Assembly (NCBI GenBank): GCA_947561715.1
Contig: OX387201.1
Coordinates: forward strand, 21,032,001 to 21,096,000
DNA: 64,000 nt
Origin: Ascidia mentula
Taxonomy: Eukaryota > Chordata > Ascidiacea > Phlebobranchia > Ascidiidae
Reading direction: 5' to 3'
The translations under genes and the position numbers were made by a program. Below, piece by piece: positions 1-11,023 of this stretch. Within the stretch, counting starts at the first letter, position 1; every line of letters starts with the position of its first letter. Under the pieces are notes generated by a model, which was not told the DNA's origin, ran no database searches, and saw only the letters and a program-made list of their open reading frames with translations.

Positions 1-1215
1 AAATCAAAGCATTCCGGCGGTGATATCTGGAAAGCCATACTCTTCTTTCTCTTAAATAGTGGACCATATGAAAATAGGGTGAAAAACCATATGAAAATAG
101 GGTGTAGTTGTTGAATACTATCTATTCTTTCAGTTTCAAATCATTTCAGACGAAATTTTTGGCTAAACCCAACCACAAAAGCCCACAAACACGTTAGTTT
201 GCATTTGCATATGTTTGCCCCTGCATTTTGCGTGCCGGGAGGATGGTGGACAGCATACCTCAATACTGAAACTAACATCAGTCATAGGATTGTCTTAATA
301 TTTATTTTTGTCCTTGACACTGGCATGCTTTTATCTGACTATCACATCTATACCATTGCAGAATATGTTTAGTACGTCTCAACGTTGCACCTATGTCTTG
401 TGCGTAAATATAAGCCTATAATGGCCAAATATATTCACTACGATGACATAGTTAGCACTTATTTCAACCTTACCATCATTGTGTGTTTGTTTCTTGTTGT
501 ATGTGCAATAAAATGTTTTAACGAGGAAAAGGTGCTACAGAAGGGAAACACATTCATATTCAGGCAAACCTATTGTCGAGGAATACGTCATTATCTTGAT
601 TAGTGATTTTCTCCAACAAGTACAGAATGTAACAAACTACGCACTGGGCAAGTGACCGAATGTATTCAGGCCCACAAACGGAGTTTTGATTTAATCGATT
701 CCTGCCAATTGACGAAAGCAACCATCAATGAAGTTTAAAGCAGATTCAGAATATCAAGCATACGGACACCTCCTGAACAACCTTGGTATGGTTTGCGAGC
801 AAAATGCGATCTGGAAGCAATCGAAGCTTTTCGTGTAGTTGAAGACTTCAAAGCAAAGACGAGAGAGGGAAAAGTCAACCTAAAACAACGTGAGAATAAA
901 CAAAGCAAATTTGGTCAAACAGTGGCTCTGTTACCATATAAATTGAGTTGATCCAGCTAGTTTAAAAGCTGGTTTTTCTCTATGTTTACTAGCTGCAGTA
1001 ATGAATTATCCATCTGGTGAACGTTAAATTCACCCAGGACCAATAAAAGTATGTTTACTTTTCGCAAATGTCTTCCGCACAGGATCTATAGTTCCCAATT
1101 CAAAGAATTGGTCCTGAAAACTGTGCATTTTAAATTTTAGCAGCTGAATAATTGATCTATTTTTCAAACAATTTGCCGTTTTGAGTCTAATCTAGTTGGA
1201 GGAATCACATTGTAG
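1..1215. other. Intergenic, no gene recognised
   Basis: I see no convincing coding exon or structural RNA here. The short open frames present lack family motifs and flanking splice sites. It probably contains the upstream region of the LDLa-like gene that begins at 1216. Confidence 0.4.
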
Positions 1216-2410
1216 ATGAGAATTAACATGCATTGGGACTTAATGTTGCTGCTGCTCTTTTTTGGATTTCTTCCAATCGGAAGATTTGATGGCGTGGAGG
1301 AAAAAGGTAAAAACGTTCTTTGAGATAATTTTGTTTTTGACGAGGATTTACAGTAATATGCGAAAATATTGTCTGTGTGCAAGTTGCAAATGTCTCTGCT
1401 CCATATAAATTAAAAAATATACGTATTTAGTAAAATGTAGCACTTCACAACACAAAGTTGTTGCCATATATCATTAAACAAACAAGTCAATTTACTTTCT
1501 ACGGAATACGGAAATGTTCCAGTCGTAATTCTTAAACGATGAACTTATGGGGTAAGTAACAAGATATTTATGTTTTCCAGAGTTTGCTTGCAAAAACGGC
1601 AAAGTTATTTCGGCTGAGAATTTTTGCGACGGATTTAACGACTGCGATGATAAAGAAGATGAGTCGAGTGAAAGGAAAAGCAAACTTCAAACCAGGTGCA
1701 AATTTTTGGTGATTTTCAATCTCACTCCAATTCTACGTACGCAAAAAAGTTTGTTCATGATACTGAAAACAATTAAAATAACTTGGCATAACTTCCAGTT
1801 TGCGGTTAAATGATCCGTAAGCAGATCAGTGCGAAATATTTGTTGATATACGACACTATTGATAAGATACGCCATAAACAAACTGCATTCTTTCTTACGA
1901 GTTGTTAGTTTACATACTTGTATGATATCGTCAGTTTCTGTGTATAAATCGTATTGTTAGTTTCTATGTTTATATCACATCGTTGTCATTTCCCTTGTGG
2001 ATAAAATATTTAGAAAACTCAAATATAACCCATGTAACAATTTCAAGGAAATTTTCACATGTTTGCATTTAATAACTTTGGTTGTCAGGTCTCTGGGAGA
2101 AAGCCATCCTGCTCAATCCACCGAGATTATATTTGCAACGAAACGGTCACGTGTCACGGTTTGACACCTTGTGACCTCAGTTGTCCGAGTCATAACAAAT
2201 GTGAGAACAGCAACACGTGAGTTCCACGTGCAACTTTATGCGATGGTGATTCGTGCAACGGTTGCCCTGAAGATGACGAATGGGTAAACGGTGGTGGCTT
2301 TTTCTGCTGGAGAAGTGGAAAATATTGTCATCTTCCACAACAGCTATTGTGGGACGAGGTTAATGATTGCGACAACGGAGCGGATCTGTGTTTTCCCACA
2401 ACGATTCAAG
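1216..2410 (+). CDS. LDL-receptor class A-like secreted/cysteine-rich protein, 5' part, with an in-frame TGA
   Basis: Exon 1 (1216-1306) starts at ATG and encodes a signal peptide with core LMLLLLFFGFLPIG; it ends at AAG|GTAAAA in phase 1. Exon 2 (1581 to about 1695) fits that phase and encodes an LDLa module: two Cys upstream, then CDGFNDCDDKEDESSE with the Ca-binding acidic cluster. A third cysteine-dense stretch (about 2089-2410) reads from SIHRDYICNETVTCHG through CDGDSCNGCPEDDEW to LPQQLLWDEVNDCDNGADLC, a spaced-Cys pattern like LDLa tandem arrays. It ends at CAAG|GTAGAG. A TGA at 2218-2220 interrupts this stretch in frame, with Cys-rich coding on both sides. The acceptor of this exon is uncertain because the AG at 2088 does not match the phase of exon 2. 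Such proteins bind extracellular ligands. I cannot name the gene. It is either a decaying copy or a gene with a nonsense allele. Confidence 0.55.
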
Positions 2411-3170
2411 GTAGAGTGATTTTGTATTGCAAAAATAGTTCAAGAAATATATATTACAAAAGCAAAAGAGGAGACGTACGTATTGCCGTTTTGTTAAAAT
2501 AATGTTGATGCATGGGCGATCTACTGCACAAATACGTTACACTTGTAATCAACCAAGCACGATCGTTACAACACGCATTATGTGACGTCACAGTCACGCG
2601 TCACTGATTCAGGCAATCTTTCTCAACAGAGGACAACTTTTTTATATAGGTTTATTAATGCACAATCGGAATGCTGATCAATAATACTATAGCTCTTGTC
2701 CTGATGCATAAGTTGGATCATTCAAACTACCTATGGATCATTAGTGACATGCACATACATGGGCTACCACATTATGCAATGTTAGGCCTATATGCGAATA
2801 CATGTATAAATACGTGTATGTTGGCTACATGATTGCAAAAATTACTCGCAGAAAAAGCACCAGACAAGAACGGGCGGGGTTGTACATATTGACTTTGGTG
2901 CGTTAATAATTCGTTAATAATTTCGAAACATTTTGATTCAGAATTAGGTTTCAAACGAACAACCAATAAAGTAGAATTAGGGTTGTAAACATCATTACAA
3001 CCAAAAACATCGGATTAAGGTTTTCAAAAACGAGGCCGTGAGACATTTGTGCGGGAATCCCCGATATAGGAATGGTCTTGTATCGTTCGTCATCACATAT
3101 CTTCTCACACCAGCTAAGGAGCCAGAAGAGGACTTTGCTGGTTATGTTTTTTGAGCCATTTTGAACAGCC

Positions 3171-3473
3171 GTGAATGGGACTGACAACTTTATCGCTGGT
3201 TGTGATTTCTATGGTTATGGAATTTGGTTTTCCCTGGAGCGGAGTATTGAGAGTGGGCGTAAGCGTATATGCCAAAACTATAAGATACATGGTCCTTTAA
3301 ATAAACCTTATTTGGACGCGAAAGACTTGGATCATTTCGCGAGCTCGTTCGGGTCCAACGACGCCCTGGTTAACTCTGTGGATCCTCGTAACCGACGAAA
3401 GTTTTTGCTTAGTAATGTCACAAAAAAATGCATCGGCGAAGGTAATGTTGTGTGGTATTGTGGAAGCCATTGA
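3171..3473 (+). CDS. Possible further exon of the LDLa-like gene
   Basis: A 100-codon open frame contains ICQNYKIHGPLNKPYLDAKD followed by VNSVDPRN and a lone Cys pair. The DPRN motif followed by spaced Cys resembles linker regions I associate with tunicate LDLa-repeat proteins, and it lies on the same strand 760 bases after the preceding cysteine-rich exon. No clear acceptor was assigned. A chance open frame cannot be excluded. Confidence 0.25.
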   Translation: MNGTDNFIAGCDFYGYGIWFSLERSIESGRKRICQNYKIHGPLNKPYLDAKDLDHFASSFGSNDALVNSVDPRNRRKFLLSNVTKKCIGEGNVVWYCGSH

Positions 3474-4040
3474 TATAGATCGCTGTGGTCCATATGGTGA
3501 CCAGAGTAAAAGACTTGGAACAATATTAACGAGAAATAAACAATAAGACATTAAGTACAAGTACACAGAAAAAGGAGTTGACGATCGCTGTCACAAAACT
3601 AGTCAAATGACTCCTACAATAAAGTCCACAGATGTGCGCTGAGGAGAGTTTGCCAATAGTTTTGGCTTATTGCAGGGTATTTGTCTTAAATATTCCTGTA
3701 GTTGCAAATTACAACATATACAATCCAAAAGAAAAGACGAAAAACACAACGTTGTCGTAACGTGGAGAAATATGGAGGTTTTATCCGGGAGTGGACGCTA
3801 GAGAGCGGAGTCTGCGTTTCATTGGTTGGGTGTGGCATTAACAACATCGGCCAAGACTTCCTCGAGAAAGAGGTTGCCCCTGTTCCTTTGGATAGCTAGC
3901 TTAAAGTGTACAGAGGTTTTGAAGGATGAAACCAAATGCCGGGAAATGTCGTTGATTGTTCGTGTGTCGTGTTTAATTCTGTTTCTTGTTTTCCAAAGTG
4001 TGTGTAATTGAGGTGTTAAGGAATGCTGCTAATGTTTTTG
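3474..4040. other. No gene recognised
   Basis: Two short overlapping open frames (3702-3899 and 3826-4011) have no recognisable motif or clear splice sites. Nothing else is seen before the dispersed repeat that begins near 4044. Confidence 0.35.
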
Positions 4041-4043
4041 TGT

Positions 4044-4935
4044 AAAGTTATGACCATCTCTTAGTTTAACTATTAACATGTTTTATTTTTCCGTGTCACA
4101 TATACTTTAAGAAGTTGCTTAATAAGATTACAATGTGAGATACCAATGTTAACCGGCAATTTCTTTGAAGTTGTCTGATAACATTTTGCATCCATGCACA
4201 GAATATTGAATGCTTCACACTTTCTATAATATAAGCAGACATCGCAACAGAGGTGATGCGCAAACGTTTTACTTGCAAGAGCAATTTTATTCTAAATCGT
4301 CGCTTGCAGCACAACCAACAAAAGTAATAGAAACAGGTAATTTTTATTAAGAGAACAAATCCACATTCACGTCAATACCTTACCTGACGACTTGACAGAA
4401 GATAATATTTTACAGAAAATATCAAAAAGCCTTTCAGGCAATTTTCAACGTCACAAACGGCTTGCATAGGAATTTACGTTTCAAAGTTGCCCGAATGCAG
4501 AAAAAACGAAATTGCAGTCGCGTGTCAGACAAAATGACGTAACAATATGTGCACGGAAGCCTGGGGGCAGAAAGTTTCACATTTCGGTTCTGATTTTATT
4601 TTATTTATAATATTTTGCTCCGATCGAATGTTTCAGGCGACTTCATTAAAACAAAAATCTCGACTTCTCACAGATTTAACTCAATGTTATTTAAACCCCT
4701 GGGTGCGGTCAGGTTTCGATCAGTTAGGAATTTAATACCAGGAGGGTAAGATTAAACTGGACTCTTTGTATTAATAATATTTTTGGAATAAATTTGTCAT
4801 CATTAAATTTACTTCTTTTTACAGGCAGGTGGTGTTCGCTTGCATTGTTTCATTCGTTTGCATTGTTTCCTGTTCTTCGTTTGCATTTAGAATATCAGAC
4901 ACATTCAACTATTATTCTGGGTTCAACCATCCCGA
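4044..4935. repeat. Dispersed repeat family A, copy 1
   Basis: The stretch from TGACCATCTCTTAGTTTAA (about 4048) through the GCCTGGGGGCAGAAAG box (about 4558) to the ATTCTGGGTTCAACCATCCC box (about 4914) recurs nearly unchanged at 19,068-20,220. A diverged partial copy lies at 20,640-21,075. A 62-codon open frame is shared by copies 1 and 2, but it has no family motif and its conservation follows simply from recent duplication. No terminal inverted repeat was found, so the class of element is unknown. Confidence 0.7.
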
Positions 4936-6470
4936 GAAATTATTGCTGTAAAAATGGCACACCTAGATGTATAACAAAGTGATGTCCACAGTGCGACCTG
5001 CAAGTGTGCTGTGAATCTGAGAGTCTTTGTTTATTTTGCAACAACGCGTCATTAATTGCTTCCAACGATGGACGGAAGCTCCGTTTTCAAGTGCAAATTC
5101 CAATTAAAACGTCGTTATTTCGAAAGTTAAAGTTTAGGAGGTTGACGTCACTTCACACAACTCTTTTCGTGTTAGCACACTGGGTTTGAGTTGAACTAAT
5201 TTACATACAATTCTAACAGCATTTATCGACACGCGGAAATAAAGTTGCAATTGATTCTTTAGCGTCCTCAAGCGGTTTTCCATATTAACACAATGGAATC
5301 GAATTCAAATTATAATGAATTTTGCGATAAAGCCGTGTTGTATTCAAAAAAAATATGGGATATTTATTCGTGCAGATAGTTTTTTCCACTTGTATTTAAT
5401 TTTGTTTTCTGTGATCATCGTGTGGAATCATTAAGATTAATATCAATATTTTCCTATGAAATTGTTGAGTTTATTCGTGTTTCAATAAAGTTTAATGACA
5501 ATTATGCTCTCTGATTTTCGAATATGTTCCTGGTATGTCAGGAGTAAACGTGACACAAACATGTTGTTCCATGGTGGACCTGACATTTGGCTTAAGCTGG
5601 TTTACGATTTGTTTAATCAAGACTCGTAATGGAGAAGTTGAACGCGCGCTCAAACGTTTGACGTCACAGCTGACAAACAAACTTATAGGAGAGCCGATTT
5701 CCATTACAGCGTTTACTCACACATATTAACTTACAACTATATTTTTAAATGAAACGAGACTGTGTGCTAGTTGGAGGGAATTCCGCGTTTTTGAAATTGT
5801 GCATTTTAATGTCAAATGCTTACGCTTAAGTGACATATTGTTAAACTGTTCACCATCAGCATTTCGACGCAATACTCAAAACATCCACTAATTTTGTGAA
5901 GCCAACAACACGATACATCACGTGCACTCTCAACATACAAATACATTGATTATATTACGGATACAAAGCAATAAACTTCTAAAAAGATCAAATCACGACA
6001 AATTTTGCTCTAACTTTGAAGGCAGTAGCAAGCTATTCACTGTGCTATAATCAGATCAAGAAATAAAAGTAAACCCAAACATGAAAAAAGGGATGGTGAC
6101 CGTTTATATGTCACATGTCACGTGTCCAACATGGCATTTTAGAGCAAGTTATTTATCAGTGTGTGTCACTGCTTTGAATACTAACTGCGATTGCAGTTTG
6201 ATTTTGCCGTAGTTTTTGTTGTGATAATTCGTCACTGAAGTTTCATGGATAGAAATGCAAGTTGTGGCCACAAGAACACATGCGATGTTAAATAAATGAA
6301 TGAATACATGGAAACCTATCAGTAGTGATCGTTTCAAGTGATGAACATTGGATTCAATTTGATTTATCCCAACATGAGACAACACACATTGATCGACGAC
6401 CATCAACACGACGGACCTGACTTCTGGCTTCACCTGGTTTACGATTTGTTTGTGGTTGACGATCAACATT
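4936..6470. repeat. Complex repeat block B, copy near the left end
   Basis: This block matches 55,525-57,000 in order and orientation and parts of it recur many times between 49.9 and 61 kb. Landmarks are AATGGCACACCTAGATGTA (4952), CACGCGGAAATAAAGTT (5231), AATAAAGTTTAATGACAAT (5484), GTGACACAAACATGTTGTTC (about 5549), the TTTACGATTTGTTTAATCAAG box (about 5600) followed by a TGACGTCA palindrome, and a TTGATCGACGACCATCAA box (about 6388). No coding potential was recognised. Confidence 0.75.
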
Positions 6471-6480
6471 ACACGCGGAC

Positions 6481-8080
6481 TTGTGAACGGGACTAATTAT
6501 TCTTACGATTCGGTTGTCGAATTCGTAGTCCACGATGACGTAATACCGATGTATAATGCTTTATGTTAGTGCCATTGGGTAAGTGTTGCTGTGGAAGTGA
6601 CACCTAGTTGCAATTTACTAACAAAATATCATCCTGCGGCTCTCTTCTGCAGGCTTGTGGAAGCGTTTAAAATTGCTTTTAAACGAAATTCGTTGTCAAA
6701 TACAAATTAAACTTCGTTATTTCAAAGGTTTTGAAGGTTGACGTCACTCCAAACGACTGCAACCTTTTGGTGAAATGTTGAGGTTTTGTTGTTTGACATG
6801 CAGAACTCGAGATAACATACGCTCTACATTTATCCACACCGGTGGTCGATTATTTTGCCACACCAGCAGGTTTCGAATATGGGCAAAATCCCGATCAGTT
6901 GTTTTATTCGGTGTATATGGGACAAACGCCTTTATCGGTTGGATAATTGCCCGCTCACCAGTCGCCGATCAACTTTGTAACTCTGCATTTAATTCTTTGG
7001 CGCCCTCAGGCGGTTTGTATTATTAAAATTCTAGCATCGAATTTAAATTAACAAAAATTGACTAAAATCGTATTGACTCAATTTGGGACGGAAACATGTT
7101 GTTCCATGAAGTGATTTGTTTTGTCAAGACTCGCAATATGGAAGCAGAACGCACTAGTTTAACCATGCCACGCATAAACCAAGGAAATCCCCATCGACCA
7201 TCTGTGAGGTGGTTTGAGTATTTACCGAGCTGAGCGCTCTCAAATTGTTGACGTCACAGCTGACGACAAACTTTATGCAAACAAAGTCACCTAAAGTTTA
7301 ACATTACACAGAAACAACTTTAGGGCGCTATTTAGCATGTTTGATGGTTGCTTTCTTCCTAAGGTGCAACCTTCTGTACGAATAATTAAGAGCATGCGCT
7401 TTGGGTCTCGACTGTACAGATATTTGTAAGGTATAAGGGCTTCCGGTATCACCTTTACCATGCGGGATATTGCACAAAACAATCCTATGAAATCGTTTTA
7501 TTATCACTCCATACATATGTCGACCACAGGTAAATAATACAAATTATTCTATAAATGGTAACCGCTCTAATGTCAGCGTAGAAACAAATCCTGGTTGGAT
7601 GTTCACGAGCAAGTTAACGTTTTCATTTGTTCTTCAAGATTCACAATGTTCAGTTATTCTTTTGAAACACAAGGATAAACCGGATGCCTTGGATTAAACA
7701 GGACACCTGTGGTTTCTCTTAACATTCGGAAACAAAGTTCCTAATGTTTCCCCTTCCACCTCAAGCACTGGGGATTTCCCCATCACCATCGGACATGAAA
7801 ACCTTATGCGATCAAATAATATTAAATATCTCGGGGTTTACAATGATGACAGACTATAACCTGGACAACTCACGTTCATCATTTGAAAAAGACGATGTCA
7901 CAAGCATGAGGCACTTTTTATCTGTTGCGTAATTATCTTGATATTGAAGTGGGTGTTTGAGCATGTATTGTATTTTATTGACCGCGCGCCGTTGCAAGAT
8001 CACGCTAAATTTCTAAAGAAAGGCACAGAAAAAGGGCGAGACACACAAAGCAAAACGCATCACGCTTCAATAAATTCAAG
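6481..8080. repeat. Segmental repeat C, left copy (non-coding part)
   Basis: From TTGTGAACGGGACTAATTAT onwards this sequence matches 61,097-62,720 almost base for base, in direct orientation and about 54.6 kb apart. It contains TGACGTCA sites near 6738 and 7250 and a diverged copy of the block B module near 7100-7150. No gene was recognised. The same duplication continues rightward through the Ty3/Gypsy remnant. Confidence 0.8.
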
Positions 8081-8227
8081 GGTGGCATCCGCCACATGGC
8101 TTCTGGCCAGTCGACGATGGTAAGTAAGTATCTACTTCCTTGTGATGGCGGTAGAGGACCAACAATATCAATATCAACGTGGTAAGTCATGATGGCGGGT
8201 GATTGGCAGCATCGGTCAAGCGCCCGA

Positions 8228-8330
8228 CCCATATACCAAGAAGAAAACCCGATCGGGATTCGTGGCCAGGATATCAGTGGTTCGAATCCCGGTGTGGCAA
8301 AAAAAAAGTTTGAATCTTTGCACGTTGGCA
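8228..8330 (+). mobile_element. tRNA-derived SINE, family A, copy 1
   Basis: The motif CCCGATCGGGATTCGTGGCC is followed by the Pol III box B GGTTCGAATCC and then GGTGTGGC plus an A-run. Matching cores occur at 15,372, 24,479, 29,440-29,367 (minus) and 62,895. The insertion separates the RNase H and integrase remnants of the Gypsy element and is shared with the right-hand copy of the segment. Confidence 0.65.
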
Positions 8331-8429
8331 CTGCAAGCATTGTCGAGCCCACTCTGCAACTTGCTTGTTTAAACCGCCGCACAAACCTTGACGAAATGAC
8401 TGTTGTTCTGACTGATGGATGGGCTAGAC

Positions 8430-8785
8430 CAGTCTTTCTCAAACTTTTTTTCTGTACCGCCCCCTAAACACCTTAGTCATTTAACAACGCCCAACAGAAC
8501 ATACAAAAATCACAAGGAATTTATTTCCAATTCATGCGATTGGTGAGGTTGGTGGAATGACACAAATTTCTCAATATCAGGTTTCATGTCTGACAAAAAC
8601 AATGGTAAGTTCCTCAACTGCCGAAATCAAGACGATTTCTTTTTCCATCTAAAAAAGTGGTGAAGGCGCTAAACGCACGTTCCACCAAGTAAGAGCTAAG
8701 ATAATCACGGAAAGGTGCTCGCGTACCACCTGGAATGCGGTCGCATACCACTAGTGGTTATAAGTACCACCGGTGGGAAACACTG
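8430..8785. mobile_element. Non-autonomous hAT-like element, left copy
   Basis: The segment begins CAGTCTTTCTCAAAC and ends GTGGGAAACACTG. The right-hand copy (63,080-63,436) has the less mutated CAGTGTTTCTCAAAC end, so the terminal inverted repeat is CAGTGTTTC/GAAACACTG, typical of hAT elements. The interior has no transposase frame. I could not match an 8-bp target duplication, so the flanks have decayed or been rearranged. Confidence 0.55.
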
Positions 8786-10569
8786 ACTTACGCAACAAGA
8801 GAATTTTTTCCATGTCACCAAGCGCCCCCCAACTTATGAAACATGCTGTGCTTTGGTAAGAGTAATGTGATCCAGATTGATTGCAGGATTTTGAATGGAG
8901 CCAATCACTGATTTGGATAATGTATCAGCAACACAATTGTAGTTACCTTGTACATAACGAAGGTCCGTTGTATATTCGGATATGACGGACAAGTGGCGCT
9001 GTTGTCTTGCCGACCATGGATCCGCCGCCCTTTGTAACGCAAAAGTCAACATTTTGTGGTTGGTGTTGAGGGTAAATATACGACCCTCTAGAAAGTATCG
9101 GAAATGGTGAATAGCCAGATGAGCCGCCAACAACTCTCGGTCGAATGCGCTGTACTTCATCTCGTTAACACGCAAATGACGACTAAAAAATGCAAGAAAT
9201 TTCCGAACCCCCTTTATATGCTGTTCAAGCACCGCTCCTACAGCCCTATCGGATGCATCAACAGTCAGGGCGACTGTGATATCAGGATGTGGATGGTTAA
9301 GTTTCGTTGCATTGGCCAGCGCAAGTTTTGCTGCGTCGAAAGCACATTGCAAATCACGAGACCACTGCAGCTGAGCATTCCTTTTTGACATGGAATTATA
9401 AATGGGGGACATGATACTTGCTCTAGCGATTGCAAGCTTTTCGGTGGATAAACGGCGTGCCAGTGCATGAACCAGTGGTCCATTTGTGCAAATGCGATGC
9501 TGGACCTTGTGTCTGGGGTCAATGCTGGAAAACTTGGGTGCGGTTAAAGACGGAAACCGTGAGAGAAGACTTGTAAAATCGTCAGTAAATGTGGTCAATT
9601 TGCAAATGCGCGACGATTTGTTATGTGTGCCTTTTGTAGGAATGCTGGCGAACGATTATGAATGAACAAGGCAACTGTGACGTAGATCTACCAGCAAGGA
9701 ATGTGCACACAGAAAGTCGGCTCCCAGTAGAGGTTGCGATACAGCGGCAAGTATGCATTTTCAACAAAATTTGCCTGCTCCGAGTTTGAGAATCTTTTTC
9801 CAAATAGTATTCATCCTGCTGCCGTTAGCTGCCGTTAGCTGTAATAAACTTGATTCCTTTAGCTTGCTGTTGACGAGCATTACGTGATGCCGGAAAAACG
9901 CTGACCTCAGCGCCTGCATCAACTAAAAAATAACGGCGAGTGGTTTGATCCCAAATGTGAAAGAGGTTATGAGCTTTGCCGGCCGATAAGGCAATTAACA
10001 ACGGCCGGCTGACGAGTTTCCCTGGAAACTGCAGGGAGGTTGACATTTCTTTGCCTTTTCACCAAAACGCTGATGGTAAAAACAAAGTTTCTGATTTGCT
10101 GCAGTGCATGTAGATGCACGTGGAGACGCCGCGAGCGCGTTGCGCTTGTCTACCTTTGCGGCAGCCGTGAACGCATAGCACTCCTCGGCCCTTGCCTTCC
10201 ATAGAATGGTAGCACGTTGTGCAAAAACACGTGGGTCGTCAAAATCTTCTTTTGCGAGTATAATTCGTATTTCTTCGGGCAACCTTTGCAGAAAGATATA
10301 ACGAAAAAACACTGCGACCTAACAATGACAGCATCTCATTCATTAATTCTGCTTGAGATCGGTCTCCAAGTTCAGATATATGTAACAGTTTATGCGCTCT
10401 TTCATAATCCGAGCAGTCGTAAGTGTTTATTAACCGTTGCTTTAGTGAATTCTACTTATCATTATCCGGTGGGTTTTTCAATAAATCCAATAGTCTACCG
10501 GCGCTTGCTTGATGCAGGAACGAAACAATGTAAAAATACTTCGTAGCGCAAACTGGGCTTCGGCTTGCC

Positions 10570-11023
10570 GTTTTCTTGTCATATATTGCGTTTTGCTTTG
10601 GCCAGCACTGCCGTGTGCCCACCTATCGTCACATGCATTCTGAATATTTCTTATTTCTGGTGGATATTGTTCACTTTTCGCGTGACATACAATCGATTTG
10701 ATTTGTGGTCATTTTACAGTTTCATTACCATTTTTCTTAATAGGATACTCATAAGCATCAAACCATCAACTAAGGTTGTTGTTTCGTAACCTAATCAACT
10801 TGAAATACGACAAATCCATTGACAAGATTACATCGCAACATGAACAATGAAGTACAGATCTCATGTGTGCCATTATCTTAGATTCCCATATTCTGTGTGA
10901 CGACATAAATCAAAATTGTACATAGATATGATGACTTGTATTTACAACGTGTTACACAAACTCAGTTAGTCAAGTATTCATGCACGTGTTTAATACAAAT
11001 ACAACTTGGCAGCAAACGATCAG
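10570..11023. other. Intergenic, nothing recognised
   Basis: This lies between the Gypsy gag remnant and the 3' end of the CUB/ZP gene. No exon-like frame, RNA or repeat boundary was seen. Confidence 0.35.

Larger units (their letters stand above)
8080..10570 (-). mobile_element. Decayed Ty3/Gypsy LTR retrotransposon, internal region, RT core deleted
   Basis: Read right to left, the remnant keeps the Gypsy order. Gag-like sequence occupies about 10,560-9,995 in broken frames and ends in a zinc-knuckle-like CFYHQRFGEKAKKC. An aspartic protease segment follows (about 10,000-9,830) with core FLVDAGAEVSVFPA. A frameshift comes near 9,800. The frame at 9,598-8,834 then carries the RT N-terminal leader, jumps directly to the RT connection segment, and continues into RNase H with TVDASDRAVGAVLEQH, FDRELLAAHLAIHHFR and the DTLSK end. 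Most of the RT palm with its catalytic aspartates is absent. An integrase fragment (VDIDIVGPLPPSQGSRYLLT) lies at about 8,190-8,100 and soon shifts frame. A hAT-like element and a SINE sit between RNase H and integrase. No LTRs were delimited. The element cannot be autonomous. Confidence 0.85.

Noticed and set aside
2951..3187. Minus-strand 78-codon frame with a hydrophobic end, a possible membrane protein
   Set aside because: It has no family motif and no splice context, and it overlaps the better supported plus-strand cysteine-rich gene region.
4547..4735. 62-codon open frame shared by 4.5 kb and 19.8 kb as a small gene
   Set aside because: Both copies lie in the same recently duplicated repeat, so similarity does not show selection, and no protein motif is present.
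8005..8442. 145-codon minus-strand frame as an intact host gene
   Set aside because: It joins a Gypsy integrase fragment to SINE and hAT sequence read through by chance.
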